Source: Paracentrotus lividus (taxonomy: Eukaryota; Echinodermata; Echinoidea; Camarodonta; Echinidae). Taken from it: DNA of 64,000 bases. The DNA is taken from contig CALNVZ010000218.1 in the NCBI GenBank assembly GCA_940671915.1, positions 38,773,257-38,837,256 on the forward strand, given 5' to 3'. Positions within the stretch are counted from its first letter, which is position 1; each line of letters starts with the position of its first letter. A program made the position numbers and the translations under genes. This document shows, one piece after another, positions 25,601-38,611 of this stretch. The notes under the pieces were generated by a model. The model was not told where the DNA came from and searched no databases. It saw nothing but the letters and a program-made list of their open reading frames with translations.

Positions 25601-28600
25601 TTATACTAGCTCCCGTTGGTGTGGAAACTAAAAGAGCACAGTCTCCGAAATATATTCAATTATTCATGGGTTTGATATTCTCATTATATTTGCACGGGGG
25701 CACTCGAGTGAGTTAGTGTCTACCGCGCATAAATGTAGGACAAATGCTCTACCAACAATTTCCCCCTTGTTCTGCAGTTGTTTCCAACACAAATTAGAAT
25801 TCTTAATCCTAACCTATATCTAATCACCACCCATGCCCTTATCCTATCCATAATCCCATTTCCTATACTTTGACAAAATAAAGTGCAATCTCCCTCTTCC
25901 CCTTTTCTCCGCCTGTTCCTTTTGCAAACAACCCGTTCCCCCGCCCCAAAAAATACACACACATGAAGTCTAGGTAGATCTCTTGTGCTCTATATTTACT
26001 TTATGCCCCCCCCCCAACAAAAAAATCCCACAATCAAACAAAAAGAAAACAAAAAACAAAAACTGTATCATTTTGAAACGATGGACAATAAAAATTATAT
26101 GATGATGAGTGAAAGTTTATTTATATGCAAAGGACATACACTCTTTCAATATGCGCCATTTCAAAGGTGTATTCTTATTTCTTTTTTTTTTTTTTTTTTT
26201 TTTTTTGTGAGGGGGGGGGGAAGGACTTTCGCTAATAATCCGAATCTGAATAATGATAATCCTCTGATTCTATTTGTCTCTCCTTTTTATCTCTCTTATT
26301 CTTTCTCTCTCATCCATCTGTCTTTCCATGTAATTTCTTATTTCTCTATTTGCTGTGGATCAACTGTTCAGCCCTCAGCATACAATTCACATCAATAAAA
26401 ACTTTACAGGATATAATATATATGAGAGCCAATGCCTACTTACGTCCAGTTTTGTACAACTGCTAGGATGAGTACAGACAGCAGGCCACAGACTACAGCG
26501 ATGTATAGCGGAAATAGAAGAGTCGATGTCATGTTTCTCAGTACGTATATGGGCAGGAAGGCAAAGGCACTATGGCACTTGTACAGTAAAACATCAAAAT
26601 CTCTGTGATGAAAAGAAAATATTAGAGCAAAAGTTACTTCAAAATTGTAACATTGAAGTCTCTTATCAACAAGTTGGGCTTGTAGAAAAAGGAAAATGAA
26701 TAATTCTTAATAAATATGTGGAAATATATAAAATTTAATTAAATTCAAAAACATGTATAAGGAGTGATGTCCCGTTTCTCAGTACAACATCAAAATCTCT
26801 GCCGTAAAATGAATATAAGAAAGCAAGAGAAAATTGTAACTTTGAAGTCACATATTGACAAGTTTGGTCTGTAGAAAATCAAATTCATTAAAGTAAAGCA
26901 GGAAGATATAGAAGGAGTGATGTCATATTTCTCAGTACATGCATGGGCAGGAAGGCAAAAGCTTTGTGGTACTTGTACAGTAAAACATCAAAATCTCTGT
27001 GATGAAAAGATAATACGAGAGCAAGAGTCATTTTGTAGTCCCGTACCATCAAGTTGGGTTTGTAGAAAAAGGAAAATGAATAATTCTTAACGAATATGTA
27101 GAAATAAATGCAACTAAATTCAATTCAAAAACATGTAGAAGGAGTGATGTCACATTTCTCAGTACGGGTGTATGGGAAGGAACGCAAAAGCAGTGTGCAT
27201 GGCACTTGTAAAGTAAAACATCAAAATCTCTGCAGTGAAATGAAAATGAAGTAAGTTAGTTTCACTTCAAAATATAGTAACCTTATTCTGAATGTGTTTC
27301 ACGAAGAGTTACGCAAAAGAAATTTAATGCCAAGATTCCGCTTACAGTCTGAGGTATAAGTCACAAAAATGCATGTATTGGAGTACATGTACATAAAATG
27401 TTCGGCCCATGATACATTTCAATTATTTTGATTATATTTGAGGTCACATTATGACTTTAAGTGTAATAGAAGAGCAATCCTTTACAGTGGACCTTATTAT
27501 TTGTAAATGGCATTAAAATAATAAGGAAAACAATTTTAATTAGTATCAAAGTAAAAAGGAAGGCTCAATAATTTTGTTCATCTTTCCCACTACACTAGAT
27601 TCTTATGCATCCTCTATGTTTTACAAATACGAAATATAACAATTATATGTGTTTTTTTTTACCAAGTCCAAATTATGAATATGTGTTAACTTACCTTGCA
27701 TTACCAAGTCCAAATTTGGCAGTGATAAACTTGAAAATATGTTGGTCTGCATCAAGACCAATCAAGATCTGCAAAAAAATAAAAAATAAAAAATAAGAAA
27801 AAATGCATATCTTAATATGCAAGTACTAAACATCATTTTGAAGTCAGGTCTAATTTACAAAGCTTTTTATTGAAAACACATTATCAGGGGCGTGTTTCAC
27901 AAAGAGATACATGTAAGTAGACTTAAAGGGATGCAGTAACATTGAAAGATATTCAAATCACATTTTATTCAATTTAGCTTATTTTGCCAACATAATTATA
28001 AACACTTACATGTAGGTCAGTCTGGTATCTCTTCAAAATTGCAAGCTAATTGCTTGCTTTACCTTTGAGATATCAATGATTTCATACTCAAATTTTATAA
28101 AGCAACCCCGGATGGTTTATAAAACCATGTGCTTTTCCACATAACACAACATACACCCATTTCCTGTTGTATAATACCTGTCTCTAGCGGCCTGCTGAGC
28201 TAGCAGCAGAGGGTACTGGTGTTCGGCTGTATGCTTGGCATTGTTTGTTACACTGTTTTAAGGTAGTAAATGACTTCCATTTGATCTGAAACTTTCAGTA
28301 GTTTGTTTTTACTGTTGGAACAATATAATTTTATTAATCTTCATCTAATTGCTCGTTTTTGAAAGTTACCAAATCCCTTAAAGTTGCACCAAAACTGTGA
28401 GTGCATCCTATTATTTCACGCGCAATCTCATTGATGCACTTCTCAATGACGCGAAACCCCCAATGCATGATCTGGCCATGCAATGAGGTGATGCGTAACA
28501 TACCCATGCCACAAAGAATTAAAGTGAGAAGTGTGATTCTTCTGAGAAAATGACAATTTACGGAATTTACATTACATAATACATGTACATGTAGGAAAAC

Positions 28601-31600
28601 AGCTTGCACATGACGTCATAGAATCAAACATCAAAATTTTAAATATTTTTTATTAAACTTCATTATATTTGGTCGATTTTCTCCATACCTTCACTCATAT
28701 TTTTCTTTTAATTTCTATACCTTTTATTAAAAGCAAATTACATTTCAGGGTGAACTTCCCCTTTAAATAATATCATTAGATACATGTAGGCCTACATATA
28801 GCACCTCTTGAGAAAAGTCCAATGCCCCTACAGCAATTGCATGCTATAAATGAATTTGACTAGTAGCATAGCCAGACTAATTTCCCTAGGTAGAAAGTAG
28901 TTCCCATGTGACCCCTCGTGTAGGTAAATCTAATTTGTACCTTGTGCTGAGGCGCATGCCCCACACAGGTTGTTCTGCGTTTGATAGAGGCACTGTTCTC
29001 ACTTGTCATATAAGATCGTTTTGGATCGACTACCAATTATAGTTCACTTGAATATTATATAAAATGCACTGGGTCCCGAAAAAAGTGGAACAGGAATGGT
29101 CAGTCACTTTTCTCGGATAAAGCATGCAATTAATGACAGGTACATGTGCAAATGTAGGTCTACCTATAAAGTATAAATGCAATACTACTGATGAATTAAA
29201 TTTGCAACTTTTAGTGATGGAGTGCTATGCAGTAAAGGATGGGGGGTTAGGGGGCTTTTATCAGCAATTATGCAACCAATGAGCTTCAAAACCTCAGCCG
29301 ATTCCTGTCTGACCTACGGTTTGCAATTGTGATTACAGCATTACCTGGAAGAGTTTTTTTAAAGGTCCTAAATGAATTGAAACAACCGCTTTAACAAAAA
29401 ATAACAGTATCCGTTTTAATTCACTCTTTATATGGGAGGTTTACATATATATTTTAGTGTGTGAATGGGGCCTCGATCAATCATCGGAATGAAACCCATG
29501 TCACAAATCTTGGTCAATAAACTTTGCAAGATGGAATCAGATGAGGGTCAATGATCAATAATAAGGTGAAGAAAATGGGTTTTTAGTTGTCTTGGGAGTA
29601 GAGAAATATACTACTGCCCCACTATTACAATGGAAAACAATCAACATGAAATTCCCTGTAAAACAGCAAAATGTCTCTGTGATTTACATTACATCAATGC
29701 AATATCATAATGTCTTTTAGGACAGGGGGTTGGGTTTCTGGACACCTACAAAAATGAAGCCTGGTTTTCTATCTTAGGAATTAGGGTTAGGTTTAATAGT
29801 GCTTAATACCACCAATATCTGTTCTCTATAATATTTTCTATCATTATGTGTTAAAAACCTTCAAAAATATGGCTTGCAAATAAAATCGAATGGCCAGTCG
29901 AGATCGTGTCCGGACACTCTACCTGACCGGACGACAATTGGGTATACAGGGAAATCTCAATTTAACAAGGTGGTCAGAAACAAGAAAATTTGCTTGTTAT
30001 ATGAGATAATGTATCTTGTTATACAAAACATGCTGGATTGGTGACTTTTAACTTATCATATGATCAAGGCACATCTCATTATATCACAACTTGTTAACCC
30101 TTTAGCACCTAAACCGCCCAAGGCCGCCCCTCAGCTTACTCACTAAACCGCCCCTGTCTTAAGCATGCTATAGTCAAGATGGTATCAAAAATATGTGATG
30201 AAACATGCCCATAATTGTTGTGGTTTACCCATTGGATGTGTGCTGTCTGATTCTGCAATAAAAACTATGTTTTATGAGAGCAATTCTTAATGAAAAAACC
30301 TGATTGAAACACAGCGTAACCCTTTCCGCTAGTGCTTAAACTGACACTTTTCTCTAGGTGCTAAAGGGTTAGTGCCAAGATTTCCATTTAATTTTTCTCA
30401 GAGATGCCAGTTAGAATTTACCAGAGGGGCTGAAAATCACATAGTTTTAGAGTTTATTTTGTACACAAAACAGCCTGAACTACTGTACATGGCCTACTTG
30501 AAATAAATTGCCAGGCCTGAATTCAGGCTTTTGCCTGAAAACTTGCATTACTTTATAGGATATTAAAGTTTGTAAAAGTAAATTTGGCTAGAAAGTTGAA
30601 CATGCCCTGTAATATATATGCTTCCTTTTTTTCAGAGTACTAGTGCAGTATACAGTGTAGTTGTCTAAATTTACTTCTACACGTATCTCTCTTTAATACA
30701 TGATCATAACTAACAAACAAATAAAAATAAAGAACAATAATAAAGCAAACAAAGACAAGCATGTAATTCCTAGTCCCTTTGCATCATACATGTAGTCCTG
30801 AATCTTAAATTAAGGTCATTTGTCGGCCTCAGAACTCCATACCACACAAGTTTAATTATTGCCTTGGGCATTGTTATATTGACTGAGTAATGATTGATGA
30901 TTCATAGTGATTGTAATTCACTTGTGGTCATTTATTACAGATCACGGTCTACTTCCAATAAACTACTTCTTGAAATTTTCACTATTATGAGACATATTTT
31001 GCCATTATGACCTCTATTAAAATCTTTGGAAGATGGTTAATCATCTAACAAATATATTCTTCAAATAAATTTAGTAAGGGCTTGACAAATCAGCTTTGAA
31101 AACTGTTTATTTTTTTTTCATGGACAAGAAAATGCACGGAATTGAAGAAAAAAGTAAATTGTATGAAATAGATTTTTTCTTTCCTTGTCCTGTTGTGTTA
31201 TGTGACTGTCAACCTAATAGCCCATCGAGACGTTCAGAGAACTTACAAAGTCTGCAAAATTTCCTATATTGTTATTTTATTTTCAAAGCTATGGTTGTCA
31301 GATTTAATAAACTAAAAAAAAAAAAAGAATTATTTTTGTGAGACTGATACCACCAAGTTAATGAATTGACACCTAAAAGTATAATGTGGCTAAACGTGGA
31401 ATTGACCAAATACAACAGGAGATGAACTTGATTGTCTTACCTTTATTGCAAAGTTAAGGATGAACATTCCTACACATGTGCAGGCTAGTCTTGTAACCAG
31501 CCTGAGTAGTTGCCCTGGGATGTTTGTTACAGCTGGTCTAACAACCTACAATTGGAAGTGAAAATAGGGGAGGAAAAAAAACACGGAAGCATAAGACCTA

Positions 31601-34446
31601 AGCCCACATGTACTGTGCAAAGGAATAGAGAGATGAACTGAAAATAAAGATAAAGAGTTTAAAGGTCCCATGTTCTCATTGACAACTGTCAGTGAAAATA
31701 GGGGTTAAAAATCAAAAGAATAGGACCTAAGCCTATATATGCAATGTACAAAGGAATATAAATAGATGGACTGAAAATAAAGACAAAGAGAAAGATAAAG
31801 AAAGAAAGAAAGAAAGAAAGAAAGAGAAATATAAAGTGAGAGAGAGATAAGGGAATAGAGAAGCAACTTAAAGAGGTATTGTTGCATCCAAAGAGTGACA
31901 GAGAGAAACAAGAGACAGAGTGAGAAGGAAAGAAAGAGAGAGAGAGAAAGAAAAAGAGAGAGAGAGAGAGAGGGGAAGAGAAAGAAACAGAGAGAGAGGA
32001 AGAGAAAAGAAACAGACAAGGAAAGAAAGAGACAGACAAAGAGACAGACAGACGTAAGAGAGATCTGAGAGAAAATAAGAAAACGAGAGGAATGAGAGAG
32101 GAAAACAGAGACAGGGAGAGGGCGAGGTTAGCGGACTGGCACTGGCAACACAGACTAATACTTTTAAAGTTGTTCAATTAATGCCTTGAATACATTGTTG
32201 CCTCAACATTTGTCCAGAATATCAATCATAATACAATGTGAATCTTACAAACAATGTCCTTCTCTCAATTCATAAGGAATCCTTTTCACTGATACATGTA
32301 TAATCCAGCTAAGCCATTCTGAATGCTATTAGTAAGTACTAAGCATTAAGGTTATTTTATCTAAGGGGAAATTTGTTCATTGAATACACTGTTGCGTCAA
32401 CATTCGTCATGATTATAACAATGTCCTTCTCTCAGTTCTTAGGAATTCTTTTTACTGATACTAGTTATAATCCATTTCTAAGTAATTCTGAATGCTACGT
32501 GTGCATGTATTAGCAAGCCTTCAGCAAAGGTTATAAAAGAGAATTTGTTCATTGAATACACAGTTTCATCAACAATTCATCATAATTATTACAAGGCCCT
32601 TCTCTCAATTCTTAGGAATCCTTTCTACTCATACAAGTGATAATCCATCTAAGTAATTCTGAATGCTACGTGTGCATGTATTATCAAGTATTCAGCAAAG
32701 GTTATTGTATCTAAGGAGAAATTTGTTCATTGAATACACAGTTTCATCAACAATTCATCATTATTATAAAGATGTCCTTCTCTCAATTCATTACAAGGAA
32801 GGCCTTTTCACTGATACAACTTATAATCCGTCTAAGTCATTCTGAATGATATTAGCAAGTATTCTGTAAGGTTATTGTCTTCGAGGGGTCAATCCACGAG
32901 ACCGTTGTTGCAATTTTTTAAAATCTATTGCGCCATTTTGCAAGAGTCCAAAATGATCTGGGCTAGCTTTTCGAGCAGAATAGTCAGCTAATTTAGAGTA
33001 TTAGTTGACTATTCTCTGATCAAGCTTATTTATAGGATAAGGAATGAATATGGACAAAATAAGCATAGAATAGGAAGATCCAACATTCCGCATTATTTAC
33101 ACTGCTATGTAACTATGTATGTAGATGTGTGAGACTACTGTATTTGCTGTTATTTGTGTGCGAATAATTTTTCACACTGAGCAGCCTCAAAGAATGTTCA
33201 CAGGTTCTTGAATTTACGCTGCATTTTAGTAAGCACACAATTTAATGCACCCAATACATGCATAAAAAAGCATGCTCATATATTTGGCGTTTTTGAATTT
33301 GCGCCTGCTGATCTTCGCGCAAAATCCGCGAAAATTTATGTACTGCAAATATTTCCACGATTACAGTAATTCTATTTACCTGCAATCTGAAGTCTATGAG
33401 AGCTGCAATGACAAAGCTGAAAGCCAGAGAACCTAGCAACATCTTGTTGAAGAATTGTAGGAAGAATGCAGCTAATATGGATCCCAAGTGAATATGGAAT
33501 AGGTGTGTCACCTACATGCATAAAGAAGAAGAAAAAGAAAATGAAGTTCATGTCTCATCAATGCACTGGAACTGTAAAGGAAATGAATGCTGTATTGTAA
33601 AATTCTTTCATTGACAGATTTCAGCATGCAATCCACATGGTTTAATGGAGTTTTTTATTTATTTCAGTGAGCCCCATCAAGTTCCAAGTGGCCAATGGCA
33701 CCGGGCAACTGCTAAATTTCAGCCCTGTAGGGCCATGTTTCTTAAATAACACAAAATGTAAAAATGTAATGTATGGATGTGAAGACAAATTCCATTTGAA
33801 CGATACCTTCCATCTGTGGGCTCTAGACCCCTTGATGACATCCCTGACAAATTTAGAGGTAGGGCAATGGTTATGGTTTGGGTTGACCTAACCCTAAACC
33901 TAAAATTAACCCTTGCCCCAATTCTCACCCTTACACTAACCATAATGTTAGGGGTCAATAAATGGATAACTCTAACTCTTACCCTATACGTATTAAGTTT
34001 GTTAAGGGGCATCAAGGGCCCACAAATGGAAATACTGCTTCAAATGGAATTTGTCTTTACACGCATATACATGGTATCATACGCAGTTTTACTTTTTGCG
34101 TCATTTTAACGAAACCTACAAGCCCTGCTTACCTTTTTGATGGGTATGACACTGGTGATAGCTCCTAGATATAGAGCCATGGCTTGTAACAGCAGGATGA
34201 ATTGAGCAAACTGCCATGTCAGTACAAACAGAAATGTGGTAGCAGCTATCAAACCAAGACAGATCTTCTGGTAAACAAAATAAGACATATCACTTGTTAA
34301 AAAAGGAAATCTGAGAGAAACTTAGAAACATAACAAGTCTGAATGTTTCAAAGGAAGTGATTTTATTGTAAACATTCTGAACATTGCATGACAACAAAAT
34401 GCTAGATTACATACATACATTCTGCTTTCTTCAATTCACAGTCATG

Positions 34447-34478
<32 letters not shown>

Positions 34479-37400
34479 AAAAGGCTTTTATCATTAAATA
34501 CACATGTACGTTTGTATGAAGTACAATTTGTTCAAGTTATTAAAAAAAGAGGACAGGTTACAGGGTGACATGAACAATAAATACAATATTAAAACAAATC
34601 ACGAATGCTAAATTAAGTAAGCTCCTCAAACATTCATTTTCAAATCCATGACCCAGGTGCTGGCTCTGTTACAATATTTTAAAAAATCCAGTTCCTCTTT
34701 ATACATTCATGCTTCCACTGAAATCAATTCTGGTTGTTAACTCTTTGCCTGCCAAATTCGACTATAGTCACAATTGTACTTATTAACTATACAATCGTAA
34801 TAATTCATTTTCTCTGTAATGGCTGGGCTTAAAGATATGAAAATCACTGCGAGGGCCGGGCCTGAGGCATAATTTATCCTAGTTAATACTAAGCAAATAT
34901 TGTTATACTATTTTTAATGATTAAAGAGAAAAGTCTTCTTTTTTATGCTTCAAATTAATGTGGCGGGCAAAGAGTTAATAGAGAGAAATTACATATGGTC
35001 CAGTATAAAGTCAACATAACCTGCAGTAGTGAGGAAAGACGGCATTAAGCCAGTGATCATTCAAAGCCAAGAGCCTCTCACATTTGATATTGTGTGTAGA
35101 CAGCCAAAAAGACTATAGGGCAAGTCCACACTATTTTGCAATGTAACAAACGGGACATTCAGAGACAAAAATAGGCTTTTTTGATAAATCTTGAATTGAA
35201 ATCCCAATCCTTAGGTTTATTTTTGAAGGTACTAAGAACCTTCAATAAAATCATAAACAATAATTGTAATAACTCAATTCATATTTAATTTATGATAATT
35301 TATTCGTTCGTAACACATGGGACCACAAAAAATTGGTGTTTTTAAATTTTGAATTTGTTCACATGATACTAGGAATTTAAAAAGCAGATAAAAACTTGTT
35401 TAGTCACATCCTCTTAACCATGTAATAAACTTTGTAAATACATATTTTAATGTCAATACAGCCTCACATTTTCTGGCAAGGTCAAGTTCTTATAAAATAT
35501 GCATTGTAACACATGGGACAATTATTCCATGAAATATTTTCCATTAAATATTTGGTGTAGCCAAGGCGTAGCAACATATTGTGTAAAAAAATCCCACTGA
35601 TAAAACAAAAGAACCCTAATACAACTCATTACTGCAAACAAGTAAATATTTTGTTTCATTACTGAGGTGGGAGGGCGAGTAATAAAACTATATTATTTTA
35701 CATCAGCTCAGTAACTTTGTAAGACTACTACTGGGACATGAATACTTTATGAATAAAAATATGGAAAGTTATGTGCTAGGTTTTTGTGATATTTTCACCA
35801 GAGGAAGCCAAGATGATATTGAAACAGAAAATATGTACTTTGGTTGTATTCCTATAACAAACCTTTAGAAATAATGGTTGAAAATAGCATTTTTATTGCA
35901 TTTTATCATTTTTTCATGAATATTAATGAGCCTTGTGACGTCATATGACCTTGAAATGACTTTTTGACCTCATTCGCATTAAGTTATTTCATACACTTTG
36001 TGGTGATATATGATACATTATATGTACTTTTAAAACCTTACTGACACACTTAACACAAAAATGGTCGAAAAGTTGAAAAATCACCATCTCGGGAAGAAAT
36101 AGCTTGGACTTGCCCTATAACACAGTGAAAGAGTAAGAGCTATTGCCCTTCTGGCCGACAGCAGATAATATCCTCCATTTTTGTTTCAAACCCAGGCACG
36201 TTCATTTTGTGGTTGGTTGGGATTTGGAATTGGGATCGTGAGGAAAAAATGTGGAAATTTGATAATGCAAACTTAGTCAACACAATATTTCAGATATAAT
36301 GGGTGCATATATACATTCAAGTACAAGTACATGTATGAAACATGCACACAAGTTAATAATTTTGATTCTATTTTGTTTTAATTTGAAAAGTGGGAGATTG
36401 TTGAACAAAACTTTAAATTGTACTTGTAAATCAACTGAGTTATTTATTTCACATGTTCTGGACCATTTATACGTTTATAACCTTTTGAGTATTGAACTTT
36501 TTAAAGAAAAATCATGGAGTTGCACATTTTTTTGGCCTGATTTTTGTTTAATAAGCATTAAAAGTGTGTAATCAACCATACAGGCGCAACATTGTGATTA
36601 AATGGTTTAATCAAATATTTTTCTTTTTTGCTCAATTATATGAGTTTCTATATCAGAGTAGATATTAAAGTGGAAAAGAGAGGTATCTCTGAAAAACGGT
36701 TAATTTTTTTCAGTTATTCACATTGTAATTTATATATAAACTACAATGATAAACCAGTGGTGGATCCGGGATTTGCGAATAGAGGGGGCGCCAGGCCCGA
36801 TAAAGGGGTGAGCCACCAAAATTTTCTGATTTTAACATGTACAGTTAGTGAGTGGTTTTAAAATTATAGAGGGGGCACGCTCTTATGCGCCCCCGACTGG
36901 ATCCGCCACTGATAAACTCTAATACAAGTGCATATTGTGAGAAAGGTTGGATTATCCCATTTTGAAAATGCAATAGGCCAAGAAATTACTTCAGGCAGCT
37001 TGTTGGCGGTTGCAGCTGACAGGTCAAGCATCTCTAGCAGAAACACTTTCATTCGTCATGAGATGGTGAAGTTTGATACTTTAATATTGATTGGGTTTGC
37101 CTGCAGCCATAATAACAGCTAATTACTGTGAAAGCCTACTCACTTCCCATGTGAGAGCATGACTCAATGAATGCATATAATAGTCTACATGAACCCATTA
37201 AAGAGATGAGCTCAATACATGTATGTAGTTACTAGTAGCAAGGCTTAACGAAAAGTAGTGATTATCTGATTTGATGGGTCTGTCAGAGTTCATTACATGT
37301 CAACATACTGTTAACAGTATGGCTTTGACAAGAAAGGATGTATGTTTCGGTACATGTATACACAATTTATAATAATAATAATAATAATAATAATACCCAT

Positions 37401-38564
37401 TATTTATAATGCGCTTTTCCCATAGTGGCTCAAAGAGAATTGCCTGGTAGAGAAAGGGTTAAACACAGAGTGAGTCGAACATATAAGGAATTTAGACCAA
37501 AAATTTAAAGAAAGCTGGTTTTAGGAAGTGGGCATACAATGTACAGTATGTTTAGTGTGATAACCTGATTACAATGTGAAAATAAGTTTTGCTCAATTCA
37601 AAGAATGGTGGAGGGGGTGGGGAAGGGGGCTAGTCTCTATAAAGTGAACATTACTCATTCATTGGTATATGGACAAACATGACACAATGTTGGGAGGTAT
37701 AATGAACATCCATGGCTTGGATTAATGACCATTACCTCAATATTAACATTTATTTATCTCATCTAAATGGGAGAATCTAGTTTATGCAGTCCATTAATAC
37801 CGCGTTTACATTGAGACTCGGCTCTCGTGTCGAATCCACGGGAAGGGTTCGACACTGCAAAGAGTGAACCTGTGATCGTGTTTACACACAACAAAAAAGG
37901 CGAGTTCAACTAGGCTCCCAGATCATAACCGGAAGTAAGGGTCTTCATTAATGTGTGTTGCGATTTATAGCCAAATTCCATATCTGACCTCAAGGTCATC
38001 GACTTCGACACAGCTTTCTGCTTACGGTACACACATAAAAGTTGCCATGTCGAACCCGCCTCCCGGATCGAAACCTACGATTTTGGTGGAGCAAAAAAGG
38101 CGTCTCGAACCCGGGTCGCGGATCACACTGATCCCGTTTACATGGCATAAAATTGCTGTGTCGAGCACGATTGCCGTTTCGAACCCGTGACCCGAGTCAC
38201 AGTGTAAACGAGGTATATATTGATTGGAGAACTTGAGGTTAATTCATTGAGTCATCAGGCTGTCATAACTACATGTATATGTCAACAGTCGAGATGCAGA
38301 AGGATGCTGCTACATTGTAAAATATGATCTACTTTAATATAACGTGTTTCTGATTTTGTTTTTTTTCTTTAGTTCAACATCAACAGGCCATGTAACAACC
38401 AAATGTTAAATGTAGAAAACAACTTTGAATCATTTGTGCCTTAGAACAGATTTATGTGGTAAGTTACAACAGGGAAATTAATGTTGTGGTCATGAGACTG
38501 AATTGTTGAAGAAATTCTTTTAAGAGATTATTTCGAAAGGTGGATAACAATTCACCTAAGAATT

Positions 38565-38611
<47 letters not shown>

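Noticed and set aside
25985-26398. 137-residue frame with a phenylalanine run
   Set aside because: Crosses poly-C, poly-T and poly-G runs; composition artefact.
26913-27001. Functional alternative exon
   Set aside because: Open frame and acceptor, but no donor and a stop soon after; treated as a relic.
31689-32177. A 162-residue minus-strand frame rich in Ser, Leu and Phe
   Set aside because: Produced by the GA-rich tract; no domain and no splice context.
33880-33990. Interstitial telomere from ccctaa words
   Set aside because: Irregular and confined to the centre of a foldback element.
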